Assembly: GCF_002865645.1 (NCBI RefSeq)
Contig: NW_020194619.1
Span: 2,516,442-2,580,441, forward strand
DNA from: Hyaloscypha bicolor E
Lineage: Eukaryota; Ascomycota; Leotiomycetes; Helotiales; Hyaloscyphaceae
Direction: 5' to 3'
Length of the DNA: 64,000 nt
Shown: piece by piece, positions 47,926-60,271 of the stretch
Layout of the letters: the number at the start of each line of letters is the position of its first letter
How positions within the stretch are numbered: position 1 is the stretch's first letter
The notes under the pieces: model-generated
Seen by the model: only the letters and a program-made list of their open reading frames with translations
Databases searched by the model: none
Told to the model about the DNA's origin: nothing
Made by a program: the position numbers and the translations under genes

Positions 47926-49756
47926 TGGGGAAGTTCTCAGCGGTTTCTAGAAGCCGAGGTGGGGGGTTCTCTCTCCGAATTAACCTCAGTGCGGTCGAGC
48001 CGCCAAGCAAGCTTACTGGTACGCGCCACTTTTCTGAATCGAATGAACTGTTTAGGAAGAAATGAAGGGTGAGAGAGGTGCAGGTGCGTATTTCCATGCA
48101 TCTGATTCGGTCAAGGCCTCGGATCAACAGCGAGGATCCGAGGAACACGAGGAGGCGTCTCGCTCAGCTCTTCTTGCTCTTCTTAAGGTTTGTTGTGGTA
48201 GTACGTTGTACCACAGTACTACATACAACTAGTAAGTCCACATCTGTCTCGGCCGCAAACCGAGATGCGGCATCTGGCTCACTCATCGAGCGCTCACGCG
48301 TCACTTGGCCAAGTCTTCGGGAGTCATGGACCTGTCAGGCTAATTGCCCCTGCCTTAGATGCCGGAGGGCAATGGGGCAATGGAGAAATGGAGCAATGGG
48401 CGCTGGCAAAATCCAGGTTTTTTTTGGCGTGAGCAGCCACCGCGGCTCTCTTGTGACTTGCAAATGAGGAGGGGCCATGCAGAAGCGTCAAGCATGGGAT
48501 GATGAGAGACCGCAGGGTCAGGATCGCATCGGCAATCCTTAATCCACATCCACACACCGCGGCAGAGGCCAGCCTGTCAGCGGCAGCTCTGCGGATAGGC
48601 GAGCAGGGACGACAAGGCACGGGCAGGATGAACTCGACTTCGACCGAACATCATCCCTCCCCGCCGCGTGCACCATCAACCGATTTGATGGCTGCACTGG
48701 CTGCACTGGCTGGCGACCCCAGTTTTGAGGCCAAAAATGCTCACAGCAACGCCCCGTCTGTGTTCATGGTTCATGGTTCGGGGGCTCACGGCTGCTTCGG
48801 TCACTCTGCCTGCAAGGGGGTACAAGGTGACTTGCTCACCACCGTTCTAGATAAATCATCTCGCCATCTGGGGATTCCCAGACGCCCTCATCTTCCCTGA
48901 TACAAAGTCTCGACATCTCCGATCTTGATCCAAACCTACGGCCCTTCAAACACAGAACCGGAGAAAGCGAGGTCAAACACTGCGTTCCACCCCGCGGTGC
49001 ACAGCTCTACTGTATATCAAAGCAGCTCGCCCTCCCCGCAGTCTCGAAACGAACGGAGCTGGAGCTGGAGCTCTCTCCTGTTCTCTCGCGCTCAACTCGT
49101 CTCAACCTCTCTGTCAAAAGAAAGGCTTGTTTCTCCGATACTTTTGAGGTTCTTCCGGCTCTGGCACTCAACCTTTGCAACGGGTCCGCTGTCAGCCTGT
49201 CGGGCTGCCACCAATCAAGCCACCACACCACGCCTCACTCGTTCTCCGGCCTTCCCCCACGCCACCGCAGACCGAGGCTTATTTCCCCATCAGACCCCGA
49301 TACCCAGCTATCAGGCTGTCACTACTACTCTCGCTGTCGCTGCCACTACCACTGCCACTGCAGCCAAGCACTGTCAACTGATCAGTGGAGCTCTCCTCCA
49401 GGCCCCAGAGAAGGAACCTGGGGATCCGTGGAGGACGGACCGATCTCTCGTAGGTACGAGTCCCCCCATTGGCGCTGCAAACCCACCTCCAAGCCTACTG
49501 TATCCCCCCATCCTTCACCTGGCTCTACACATCCGTCTTCACCTGCCTGCTGCAGCTGCCATTCGCGGCCTCGTCGCCCATGAGCTAACCCTGATATCCA
49601 CGCAGACAGGCACACTGCCCTCGATTCGCCCGCCCCTCTCCCCCCTCCCCCGCTGCTGCTCGTGATGCAATGCGCCCTGCACTGCGAGCAAAGTTAATTA
49701 TGTAACGATTCTATTTGCTCGTCACTACCTCTGGATTTTTTCTCGCCTCCTCCATC
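47926..49756. other. Intergenic / long upstream region of the Zn2Cys6 gene
   Basis: Contains an open frame of 246 codons (48925-49665) rich in Ser/Pro/Thr/Leu with no recognisable motif. It lies just upstream of the Zn2Cys6 gene and probably reflects a C/T-rich promoter and leader, not a protein. Nothing else is supported. Confidence 0.5.
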
Positions 49757-52523
49757 ATGTCCGGCCGACCCCAGGTTGGGATCGAACGACTACCCGCACG
49801 TCGCATGAGCAACGAGCCGCGAGAATCAATGAATTGCAAGTCGTGTCGGAAGCGGAAGGCAAGTCTGTCTGCTGAAGGAGATCTTCCGTATGTCTGATAG
49901 TTTTTCCAGATCAAGTGCAACCGGTTGCGGCCGACTTGCGAGGCTTGCCAGGTCTTCCAATGTCCTTGCATCTATGGTGGGGTCTTCTCAACAACAACAC
50001 GAGATTATGGTTGACGAGTGTGTAGATGCTGTCCCCAAGAAGCGAGGCCCGAAGACTGATGTGTTGGAAGCGCTGTTGAAGAGGGTAGATGGGTTGGAGA
50101 AGCGCTTGAAGGACGAGAAGAAGTCGACTTCGCCCAATACTAATAACGAGGGCGGCGGGTCTGGCGCCGACAAAGAAAGTTCAGATGGCGAGACCAAGTC
50201 GCGGCGGCCCACGCTCGACACCCAGACAGTGGCATCCGAAACAGCGGTGTATTCGCCGAGTCCGCTAAGGTAGGGATACAGCTCTTGATAATCGAAAAAG
50301 AAAGCTCATCAGTATTAGCGAACCTTCACCTGGAGTGCAACCAGATGTCCTTCTCGACACATATTTCAGTCGATGTCATGGCAAGGCGTATCATATTCTG
50401 GACGAAACCAGTACTCGACAACGAATTCAGCTAAATCAAATACCGTCATACCTTCTCTGCGCGATCTATGCTGTCAGTGCAAGGTAGGCCAGGCTAATAC
50501 AGACCGGTAGATCATAGCTAATATCCCCAGGTACACGGCCCATCCGAATGGATACCATGCGGCTGTAAGACTCAGCGAGGACTACGCTATGCGTGCGAGG
50601 GCGGAGTTGGATATCGACGATCCTTCGATAGACTGTTTGCAGGCACTTCTACTTCTTGGGGTCGCATTCACTGCCACGGGGAAAGGAAAGAAGGGATACA
50701 TGATGCTGGGTAGGTTCGATCCTGACTTTCTTTGGAAGAGGGCTGACTAGATATAGGGAGCGGTATTGCAATGGCAATGGCGCTCGAGTTACATCGAGAA
50801 TTCGACCACAAGACTCGATTAACAGCAGTCGAGAGGGAGATGCGAAGACGACTATTTTGGACGTGCTATCTAATGGATAGATTTACCGCGTGTGGATCAA
50901 AACGACCTTCACTGATCGCCGACAAGTGTATCTTATTACGGCTCCCAGCATGGACACCGAACCCTGCTGCACTACCAGTCGAAGGAGAGTTCTTCCAAAA
51001 CGGATCGAATCTACAGTACCACGCCGGCTCTGGTAAAAAGAGCCAAGGAAGCAGTGGGATGTTAATAGACATCGTTCGAATACTCGGGATCACGAATCGA
51101 TATCTCGCAGCGGGGGGTGTGAAAGGAGATAGTCACTTCCCTTGGCATTCATTATCGAATCTCTCCAAAATAAGACAAGATCTGGATATTTGGGCGTCTG
51201 GGACACAGGACGTCTTTTCCTCCGTGGATACATTATTCGGTCAATCCGACAGCACGACACTTGTTCTCAGCAAACTTATCTACCACCTCATACATTGTCT
51301 AATATATCGACCCTTCCTCCCTATCGATTTGGCGGAGCTTGCGGGGACCGGCCAGCATCAATCATGGCAGATTGAAGCTACGAATCTGTGTTTCCTCCAT
51401 GCAAACGCCATTGCCGAGTTAGTAGAGTTAGGTATGTCACATATCCCGAAGCTTAAAGTTTGAGATATTGACTGAAATAGGTAAACAATCAGCGTCAATC
51501 GAATGGCCCGCCTTCGTTGGATACTGCATCTGCACAGCAGGCACTGTCCACGTCCACGGCACCCACTACAAGGGAACCCACGACTCCGAAGTCTTCTCAC
51601 AATCCTCTTCCTTCTTGTCTCGCGAAATGCAACAACTATCCGAGCTCCGGTACGCCTGGTCGTCGGTCCAACACCAGCGCGAAACCCTGCAAACGATCTA
51701 CGGCTGCCATTCAGAGCTTGTGAAGTCGCTTGCCAGTAGTCCCATGCGCTACTCACCTGTTTTCCACCTCGAGGATTTCTTCGATCGTTATTCGGACCTA
51801 GGGCAATTCTTCGATGGCGCGCATATAAGCTTTGCGGATATACTGGTTGATCCTACCCAAGAAACATATACGGGCCATGACCTCTATGCTCCAAGATCTA
51901 ACAGCAATACTTCTCTCTCCTCGAATACACTAAACGACCCTTCTCCAACCCTAGCAAAACGAAAACAGTCTTCCGCGTCGAGAAAAAGACACCTCGATCT
52001 CAAACTACAACACGCGAATTCGCATTCACAACGAAATGGCACTAACCACGCGCACCCCGAAAACATGTTATTGACACCAAGCCATACGCTAGATTCGTCT
52101 TCTCACCTCGATCCAAATATGGGCATGCAGCAACAATCGATGTTAGACCCTACACCTACACCAATCACACCGTTTCCGCCAGATGGGAGCGGGATGCCGA
52201 ATTTATCGCAAACGCCATTCTCACCACCCTACGCCTTCTCCTCACTCCATCAACCTGAATCTTACGACCCTATGTTTGGCATGGGGCAGATGGGGTTTTA
52301 TCCTTCGAATTCCACTCCGAATAATGGCCTGTCTGGTGGATTAGGGAATGGGATGGGGACGGGTGTCCAGGAAGGCATGACGCCCGGAGCGAGAAGTGAA
52401 GGGCAGAGCACAGAAGGAGAAAAGGACCCGTTCTTGAGTCTGCTGGAGCAGCTGGCGGAGAACGAACACTCGCGCGGAGGGCCGAGTGAGCTGGATTTCT
52501 TTTTAAGTGGGGGGAATGGATGA
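49757..52523 (+). CDS. Zn2Cys6 transcription factor with fungal-specific regulatory domain
   Basis: Nuclear DNA-binding regulator, 826 aa in seven exons: 49757-49858, 49910-49976, 50026-50269, 50313-50483, 50531-50709, 50757-51431, 51481-52523. All junctions keep frame. The cluster uses C27, C30, C37, C44, C47 and C54 (CX2CX6CX6CX2CX6C). It is followed by a basic KKRGPKTD linker and a short coiled coil ([16 protein letters not shown]) for dimerisation. The middle domain shows [25 protein letters not shown] and [20 protein letters not shown], landmarks of the fungal_trans fold. The C-terminal 300 residues are low-complexity Ser/Thr/Pro/Gly, a likely activation region. Intron 1 has a GC donor. 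Neighbours give no target pathway, so no name is given. Confidence 0.92.
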
Positions 52524-55149
52524 TGTGAACGAAGCGATCTTATACCCAAGTTTTTGGGGACGGTGTAAAAGGGGGGTTGCATCGGGAGCCGGCGTGCTTG
52601 GCGGTCGTTTGGAGTTCCGGTCTCGTACGCGACACAGCATTAGGAGTCAAATGTGGGACAGGTATGAGGCAGACGTGTATATACGTGTAAACCACTTGGG
52701 ATATTTCTATCCTACTCATACATTATCTTCCTACTCTGATTTTAGCTTTCCTGGTCCCCTTTCTTTTTTTTTTTTTTTTTTTCCATTTAACGTGCTTTAT
52801 CAGTTTACAACTATGTAGCACTATAGGTCCTCTCTGCCTACGAGCCAGAATACCTGACCTCAGTCAGTATATTCTTCTCTATCACTAATCCAAATTCCTT
52901 TAATGACACAGAGCCCCCTAGATATCCATTCGGCACAGTAGTTAAGGAAGACTATCCCTATACGTTCTTACCCATATAACTAGACAAACTCTAGTCATTT
53001 GCGTCTACTGCCCTGCCAGGAAAAACCATGAAAACCAGCTAGTATAACGTAACCCGTTCGCCGGTCCTAGATCTTAAATCCAAGAGTCAATGGTACGAGA
53101 TAACGGACTATTACATAGCCTAATGCTATTTAGTAACAGGGGCAGGTATCCAGGCTATGTCTCCGACCTCTCTCTTCCCCGAATATCCTCCTTATACCCC
53201 CTCCCAAACCTTAGTTCGAGACCCGATATAATGCCACAATATTCGTAGTTATAGAGAGTAAACTTGGCGTCGTAAATCCGCTAGCCACTATTCCAGGTCT
53301 ATAGAGGCATGGAAAACATCTACTTATTACAAGGAAGGCTCTCCTGGCTAGAAAAGGGTGCGAAAAGAAGAATAGGATAACGCAACCGAAATTAAGGTCC
53401 AAAGGAGTGGCAATGGAAGGGGCTTCGTATTTTGCGAGAAGTTATAAGCTCAAGGCGCTTATAATAGATAGTAGATATTAAATCTAACCAGGGTCCTCTG
53501 TAACTATCGATGCGTTTCGTTCTAACTAAATCCAAAACCCTTCCTAATATATTCGTATTCTGGTATTATCATATTAACTAAAGTGGGGTGAAAACTCTGA
53601 TTTCGGTAGCGGATTCGCCTATATAAATAAAACGCTACAAAACTAAGGCTCTATTAGTGAGGTATTAGTTAACCTATTATCGTAGTGGCTACTAGAAGTC
53701 GCATATGTCATACCGCGGGCGGAGTGGCGGCGAGGAGGAGGATATTCGTCGTCGTCGTATGACTTAATCTTGGCTCTGCAGACTCTCAATCGAGAGCTGG
53801 AGGTTCGTAGAGGACACCGCGTATAGGTGTTGAGTCTTCGCCCTCCTTAGTCCCCTTTCCCCGCTCCCCATAACCAGCAAATTTTCCGGGGGTTGTTGAA
53901 TGCCCGTCTTGGCTTTCCCCAGAGATTCAGGGGAAATCTGGGGGAAGCGTGTTGGGATTCACGTGTCGCGCTCTCCAGAAGCGTGGAGATATTGCGCCTC
54001 AAGTTTCGAGGTGCGGGATAGTCTTATTCGTGTATTCTCGGTTTCCATCTCGAGTCCCTTCCCTCTAATGTCTCTGCGAAAATCTCAACGGCGACGTAAG
54101 TGAAGGCGGTGTGTTTTCAGCCTCGCATTACCACTCTTCCCTCATGTCTCAACCCTTCTACGAAATACAGTAGAAAACCAGTCCCGAGGCAGGCTCCCGA
54201 CGAAGTTCTGCAAGAAAAGTCGGCCCGACAGGACCGGGATCTCTTGTCTCAGTTTTCGCACTCGTCCCTCCCAACAAGGTGAGTGGCCCACCAGTGGCAC
54301 CCACACATGGCGGGGTACGAAACGCCATAATCTCACTCCCCCGCCAAAAAACGCATCGCGATCGCGGGGTTGTCCTCGCTGAATCTTCGCCCTCACATTT
54401 CACATTTCACATTTCACAATAAACACTTTTCGGACTCTCAAACCCAACCATAGTAATGCCGCTGTCGATCATTGGCTCCTGGCCTTTCTTAGGGTTAGGG
54501 CTTGTTTATCCAACACTCCGTTTTTAAGATATTCGAGACGATGCTTTAGATCCTGTGTCTGAATACCCCGGAGGCTCTAAAATTACCGTCTCTACGCGAA
54601 TACGCTGCTTGCGCACCTGGGGAACCCTCGCTATTTGGGTCTGGTTTTGCGAGGTTTGCCTAGCTATACCCTGCCGTTCCATCGCACGGTGATGCTCGAG
54701 GCCCCCCGCAAAGGCCTTTTTACAGGGGATTTAAGACATCTCAGATCCTACTAACCTCCGAGCGTCCGGAGGCTCTTTACAGGGTTGGGCGAAAAAGTCT
54801 CTATTTCTTGTTAGAAAAGTATTGCGCAATTATTTCCCTTTGCCATGCAAAACATAACAAACTGAACTCGCGAATCGCTTGGTAAGAGTTCATATATATG
54901 CGGGAAATTGAATATAAAAGCAGAGCAGGGTTGGGCAAAGGTGGAAGAGAACGCTCTAAGTGGAAAAAGTCTGCTAGTTAGTGCATGGACACCCTTTACC
55001 GCAATCTCAAGAAAGCGGCGTGTGAGCTTGGTTCAATAGAGTAAAGTTGCCGAGCAGAACAAGAGCACGTGAGTATTGCAACGGCACTTCTTGCCACCCA
55101 TTCTCCTGAAATTCGGTTGAAGCTTGGCAGGAAGAAGGAAGGACGCGAG

Positions 55150-55199
<50 letters not shown>

Positions 55200-55774
55200 T
55201 TGACTCGCTGCAGCAGCACGTCATTGGCCAGGGTGCGCCGTCCGCCCACTTCTCGCAAAAGCCACCAAAGAAGCAAAGAGCGGCGCGACTGGACGACGAG
55301 CGGATTTTGCTGGGCACAAACCCTCCCTCGGGTCTGGGGCGCGGCAGGGAAACTCAAAGCACGGCAGGCAGCACTCGGGATTCCAGGAGGGGGGGGGGAG
55401 GATGTTGGGGAAGAGGCGCAGGGCGGGCTAGGGTAGGTCGAAGAGTTGAGAGGACTCTTCCTTCGACAGATAGACTTCGTCTCGAGACGAGACGAAACGA
55501 AACGAGTCTTCGAAACGGGCACGACTCGACAAGATTCTTCTCGAACAACTGCGAATACGACACTTGGTCCACGCTCGACGGTCGGGCGAACAAAGGGTAC
55601 GGTGCGAGCACGGGCTCGAGTCGAGGCTACACTTCGCCGCCCTCATACACGAACGGACTGCGATTGGACTTCGAGAGTGGACGAGGAAGATTCAATTGCG
55701 AGCCGCAAGGAAGATATGGGTACTTGGACTTGGCAACAATCATGACATAACTGCCATTGAATACAGTGGATTAG
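52524..55774. other. Intergenic, no supported gene; contains a 45-G tract
   Basis: About 3.2 kb. A run of T at about 52764-52782 may mark the 3' end of the transcription factor transcript. 52.8-53.7 kb is mildly AT-rich and looks like old decayed DNA. A short (CACATTT) triplicate lies near 54400 and two TTAGGG units near 54490. ORFs here lack motifs. Confidence 0.5.
55153..55197. repeat. 45-base G homopolymer
   Basis: An uninterrupted run of 45 G on + about 580 bp upstream of the rhodopsin-MFS start codon. The run could form G-quadruplexes. Its length may be imprecise because such tracts are error-prone in sequencing. Confidence 0.85.
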
Positions 55775-58647
55775 ATGGCTTCTTTCGGCGGGAACCACTC
55801 GAACGGCCAGGTCGTGTTCGTGGTCACCACCACGACCTTCGTCCTGGCTTCTGTCTTTGTCACTGCAAGAATTATATCCAGATTTGCGATATTGAGGAGT
55901 CGGGCTGTTGATGATTGGGTTATGATTGTTGCCTGGGTGAGTAGATCAATGGCACCGGGGGATTGAGCTAATGTGTTGGCTCGACAGGTCATTGCATTCG
56001 GACTTTCGTTCTCAATTGATTATGGGACTTCAAAAGGGTTGGGGAGACATGATGTCGATATACCGACAGAATGGCTTTCTGCTCTGCGGAAAAGCGAATA
56101 TGCTTTTACAATTCTCTACGTACGTCCCCCTCCCTTCTTCAATTGAGGATCACCAACTGACGAAAGTAGAACCCCGCCTTGATGGCGACTAAGACCTCCA
56201 TCCTCATCTTCTACCTCCGCATGTCTCGCAACACTCAGAAACTCCTCCGCATCGCCTCCTACGCTACATTAGCAGTCGTCAACATTGCTGGCGTGGTCCT
56301 CACATTTCTGAACGTCTTCCAATGCAGCCCCGTCAGTGCGGCATACGACCTCTTGCGAACAAACAGCAACAGCACCTGCATATCGATCGTCACGCTGTAC
56401 CTGGCTTCCGCACCCGTGAATATCATTACCGATCTTGCGATCTTGGTTCTGCCGATTCCGGTCCTGACGGGCATGCGATTGCCACAGCGGCAGAAAACGG
56501 TCCTCGTGGTGACGTTCACGCTGGGTATTTTCGTAACCATTGTTGATGTGGTGAGGATTTATTACCTTCAGCAGGCTGCCGATCATTCAGAAGTTGCGCA
56601 TACACGACTTGGGAGTGGTACGGATTTTGCGTACAATGCGAGCATTGCATTGATGTGGTCTGCGGTCGAGGTCAATGTGGGGATTATTTGCGCCTGTATT
56701 CCGACATTGAAACCACTCATCAAGCGGATTCTACCGTCCATGATTACGGATCGGACAAGAACTAACTCTGGAACGGACAAGGAGACTTCATTCTCGTCTC
56801 CGGTACGAGATGATAGCAATGACGTGCCTCATCGGATAGAATCAATCGAGATAGCCACTGGAATCCAACCTTTACCACAAGCTCAGCCTGGAGGAGATTC
56901 CGAGCAACAGATAAATATGATGAATTTCCTGACCACACCCGCTGATGTGGGTCGGAGCAAACAACAACAGGAAATGGACATGATGGATTTCCTCACCACT
57001 CCAGATATGGACCCGAGCATGATCAGACGGACTCAAACTCAACCCACTATAAATCGAACCAACACAGCTGCCACAGACAACTCAGTCTACTTCGGTTTTG
57101 TGAACATGAAGAGACCTAGAAGTATGCTCAAGACAAAGGGCATGGAATCTTTCAAATACTGCGCCATGGTCACAATACTTTTCTTTTTGTGGGGCTTTTC
57201 CTACGGACTATTGAACACTTTGAATTTTGAGATCAGCACAATCGCGAATCAAAGCACGAGTCAATTCTTGGGGTTGACTACAGCCTACTTTGGAGCATAT
57301 TTCTTTGGAGCTATGACTGTTGGCCAAGTGGTTCTTCGCCGTTGGGGCTTCAAGGCAACATTCATTTGTGGTCTCTGCATATACGGCACCGGTACATTGA
57401 TGTTCTGGCCATCAGCTGTCCTACTCTCCTTCCCTGGCTTCATCATCTCCAACTTCGTCGTCGGATTCGGACTCTCTGTGCTCGAAACAGCCGCGAACCC
57501 ATTTCTCGCCCTCTGTGGGCCCAGTGAACACGCTGAATTTCGCCTCCTCCTCGCTCAGGGTGTGCAGGCAATCTCTAGCATCCTCTCCCAGCTCCTCGCC
57601 GAAAAGGTTCTTTTCTCAAGGGTTGCCTCCCTCATCGACGTCCAATGGACCTACCTATCCGTCGCCCTCTTCACTGTCATTCTCGCGCTCTTCTTCTACT
57701 ATATGCCGCTCCCAGAAGCCAGCGACACCGACCTCCAACAGCAATCTGAAGACCTGGGTATCTATCGCTCGCAAACCGTCTCCTTCTCCTTCGTCAAAAC
57801 AAAACTCCCGCTCATCTACACAACTCTGGCCTTGGCGATAGCTGCACAATGGGCATACGTGGGTGCCCAAGAAGCAATGTCCGCCTGGTTCGGGCAGCTC
57901 CTCTCTACCACCACACCTGTATCCGGACACCTCACCCTGTCAATGGATAACTACGTCCTAGTAGGCCACACCACCTTCGCCGTCGGACGCTTTCTCTTCG
58001 CGCCCTTATGCCTCATCATCGCGCCTCGCATCCTCCTCACATTCATCCTACTCGGCTGCCTCATTTTCTCTACCCTCACATTTGCCCTCTCCCTCAACGC
58101 GAACGGCATCGCTGGCCCCGCGCTCGTGTTCTTCTTTTTTGAGGGCCCGGTCTTCCCGATGGTTTATGCGATGGGAATAAGAGGGTTGGGAAGGAGGACC
58201 AAGGTCGGCGCTGTGTATATCACGGCCGCCACTTCTGGCGGCGGCGCCTTTCAATTCGTGATGTGGGCTGTCCAACAAGTTGACCACAAATCGGTCAAAT
58301 ATTCGTATTGCGTCATCGTTGCCTTGTTTGCGTTCTCTTTACTCTTCCCTGCGTATCTGAACTTGGTTCCTGGGGCGAGACACCAGGTTGATCCAGCGAA
58401 ACTCACTGACCTTCTGGGTGCGTCAAGGAGAGGAAGTGAGGGAGGAGACGGTGGCGATGATAGACCGGACACTCCAGTCAGAAGGATGAGTAGGAAGTTC
58501 AGTGTTATCTTTAGCAAAATTTCTCCTGGTGGGCATGGGAACGGAGCGAGAGAGAGCCAGGAGGTGGGGATTGTGGAGCACAGGGAGAGGCAGAGTTGGG
58601 GGACGCAGGGGACCGGAGATGGTCTTCACTCTCCTCGGTCTCCTTGA
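55775..58647 (+). CDS. Fusion protein: fungal rhodopsin-type (Pth11/SAT4-like) domain plus fucose-permease-type MFS transporter
   Basis: 923 aa; exons 55775-55936, 55988-56119, 56170-58647; introns GTGAGT...CAG (51 bp) and GTACGT...TAG (50 bp). Residues about 12-290 form a seven-helix fungal rhodopsin-type domain with DDWVM, YNPALMATKTSILIFYLR, NIITDLAILVLPIPVL and WSAVEVNVGIICACIPTLKPL. A polar linker follows (about 300-420) with a repeated MM(N/D)FLTTP motif. Residues about 425-860 are a 12-helix MFS domain with FFLWGFSYGLLNTLN and SVLETAANPFLAL, the FucP/GluP sugar permease hallmark. The tail is Ser/Arg/Gly-rich. Most of the rhodopsin part, the linker and the entire MFS part lie in one uninterrupted exon. 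A sensor coupled to a sugar permease is an inference. Confidence 0.9.
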
Positions 58648-60271
58648 GGAGGATATTGGTGTAAATTTAGCGGCATTGGGACGGCGTTAAATTTGGAAGG
58701 ATTGTTCTAATATATACTTGGATTTGCCGGGTTGGATTATGGATATGGGTCGGCTGGATGGGTACGAAGAGGATTGATCTAGGGAGGATCTCCAACAACA
58801 GGGCAAAGGTATAGGACATGGGAAGCCGTTGTGCTCTCGGGAGTTTGTTTGGAAATGCAGAAGCAGGTTTGAGACCTGGTTCACGTTCATCATTGTGTGT
58901 ATAGCAAGCAGTCAAGGCGCGGTTATCTCAATGATATCACAATTATCTATCACAGCGCTCGAGCACCAGTGAGGCCGAAATGCAAGTGCGGTCGGGAGAA
59001 GAGCGAGCACTTCTCCTTTCAATGTGATCAATTGACTGATGGCGAGATCCGTTGAAACACGAGGAGCTTGAGGGGGCCAGGTTCCCCATGGGGATGAACT
59101 GCCGAGACGGGCTGCTTCGCAAACACCTTCGGTGTCTCATCAAATGATGCTCAGACTCGCCGCGATGGGGCGCGGGGTTTTCGTCCCATGAGTTAATCCA
59201 TTGAATGGTGCTGGGTGGGGAGGGAGGTAGGTGTCTATTGGAGTAAATCCACGAGGTAGCATACTTGTTTCGACTTCGACGGCGCAGAGCGGCGTACGAC
59301 CTGCTGTTTGGGGAATCCAATGCGGTCGGCTATCGCTTGATGATTCTATCGATTGGAAATGAAATGGATGATGGCATGGTCCTCGCCATTCCAGCGCAGT
59401 GACATTCTCTGAGGTCGAAATAAGCGCTGGTTTCCGTTTCAACGGGGCGAAAGAACGCCTCTCCTTTTCGCGGACCCCACCAATCGGATGGCGCTCGATC
59501 GCCCGAAACAAGATGCACTGCAGGACTGAACCTTATTTGCACCTCCCTCCCCATTCCTCCAACCACCGCCCAGCAGACTCTCTCCTGATGGAGCGTGATG
59601 CTTATGTGAGAGTATGCAGCAGGCAACTTATGGAACGATGCTTCAGCGTTCTCAGCTCCGAAGTCCTGGGATCTTATGAATGCATACTTCTGTTCCTCTT
59701 CACTTTCACCGCTTGTTTGCAAGAGGCATTCGGGTAGGTGCATTAGGGACTTGCTTTTCTCGTACTTCTGTCCAAGTCCTCCTCGGCAGTCGACTTTCTC
59801 TATACAGATCGTCTAGTCAAAGCACATAGACGGAGAAATAGTCTGAACCGAACGAACGATTGCAGGATCTCGGGACAGGGTTGCAAACTGTTTCCCCATA
59901 CGAGAGTTCACGCTAGCGATCATGCTTATTCCAAAAGCAGTGTTCACCACCAGGCCCTGTCCCCTTTCTCCAGTCTTGACTGGTCAGTCCATCATCTGAT
60001 CTCAATCATACCCGCCAAGATCGAAACAACTTTGGCCCCAAACCCGCACATCCCTTGCGCCGTTTGAATGAGGGGGGCCATGTTCGGGTGTTCGTGCGCC
60101 ATCTGTTATAACCACTACCTCTCTCCTTTCTGCTCCCCCGGATTTGTCTTTCTTCTCTAAGGCTGGCCTATCTTCTTGCATTGTATTTGTTAGCTTGTAC
60201 ATTCCTTCGTTCTCCTTCCCCTCTCTCATTAACTTTCCCTTCCCCTCCTCACGGTCCCTCACTCCGCCAAG
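58648..60271. other. Intergenic, no supported gene
   Basis: 1.6 kb between the fusion gene and the secreted protein gene. ORFs on both strands are short and motif-free. The last 80 bases form a pyrimidine-rich promoter stretch described separately. Confidence 0.5.
60196..60271 (+). promoter_or_regulatory. Pyrimidine-rich core promoter/leader of the secreted protein gene
   Basis: Long C/T-rich tracts (TTCGTTCTCCTTCCCCTCTCTC, then CTTTCCCTTCCCCTCCTC) run up to the ATG at 60272, with CCAAG directly before it. CT-rich leaders of this kind precede many strongly expressed filamentous fungal genes. Confidence 0.5.

Noticed and set aside
48925..49665. 246-codon ORF upstream of the Zn2Cys6 gene
   Set aside because: Low-complexity Ser/Pro/Thr/Leu translation of a C/T-rich region, with no domain and a position typical of a long leader or promoter.
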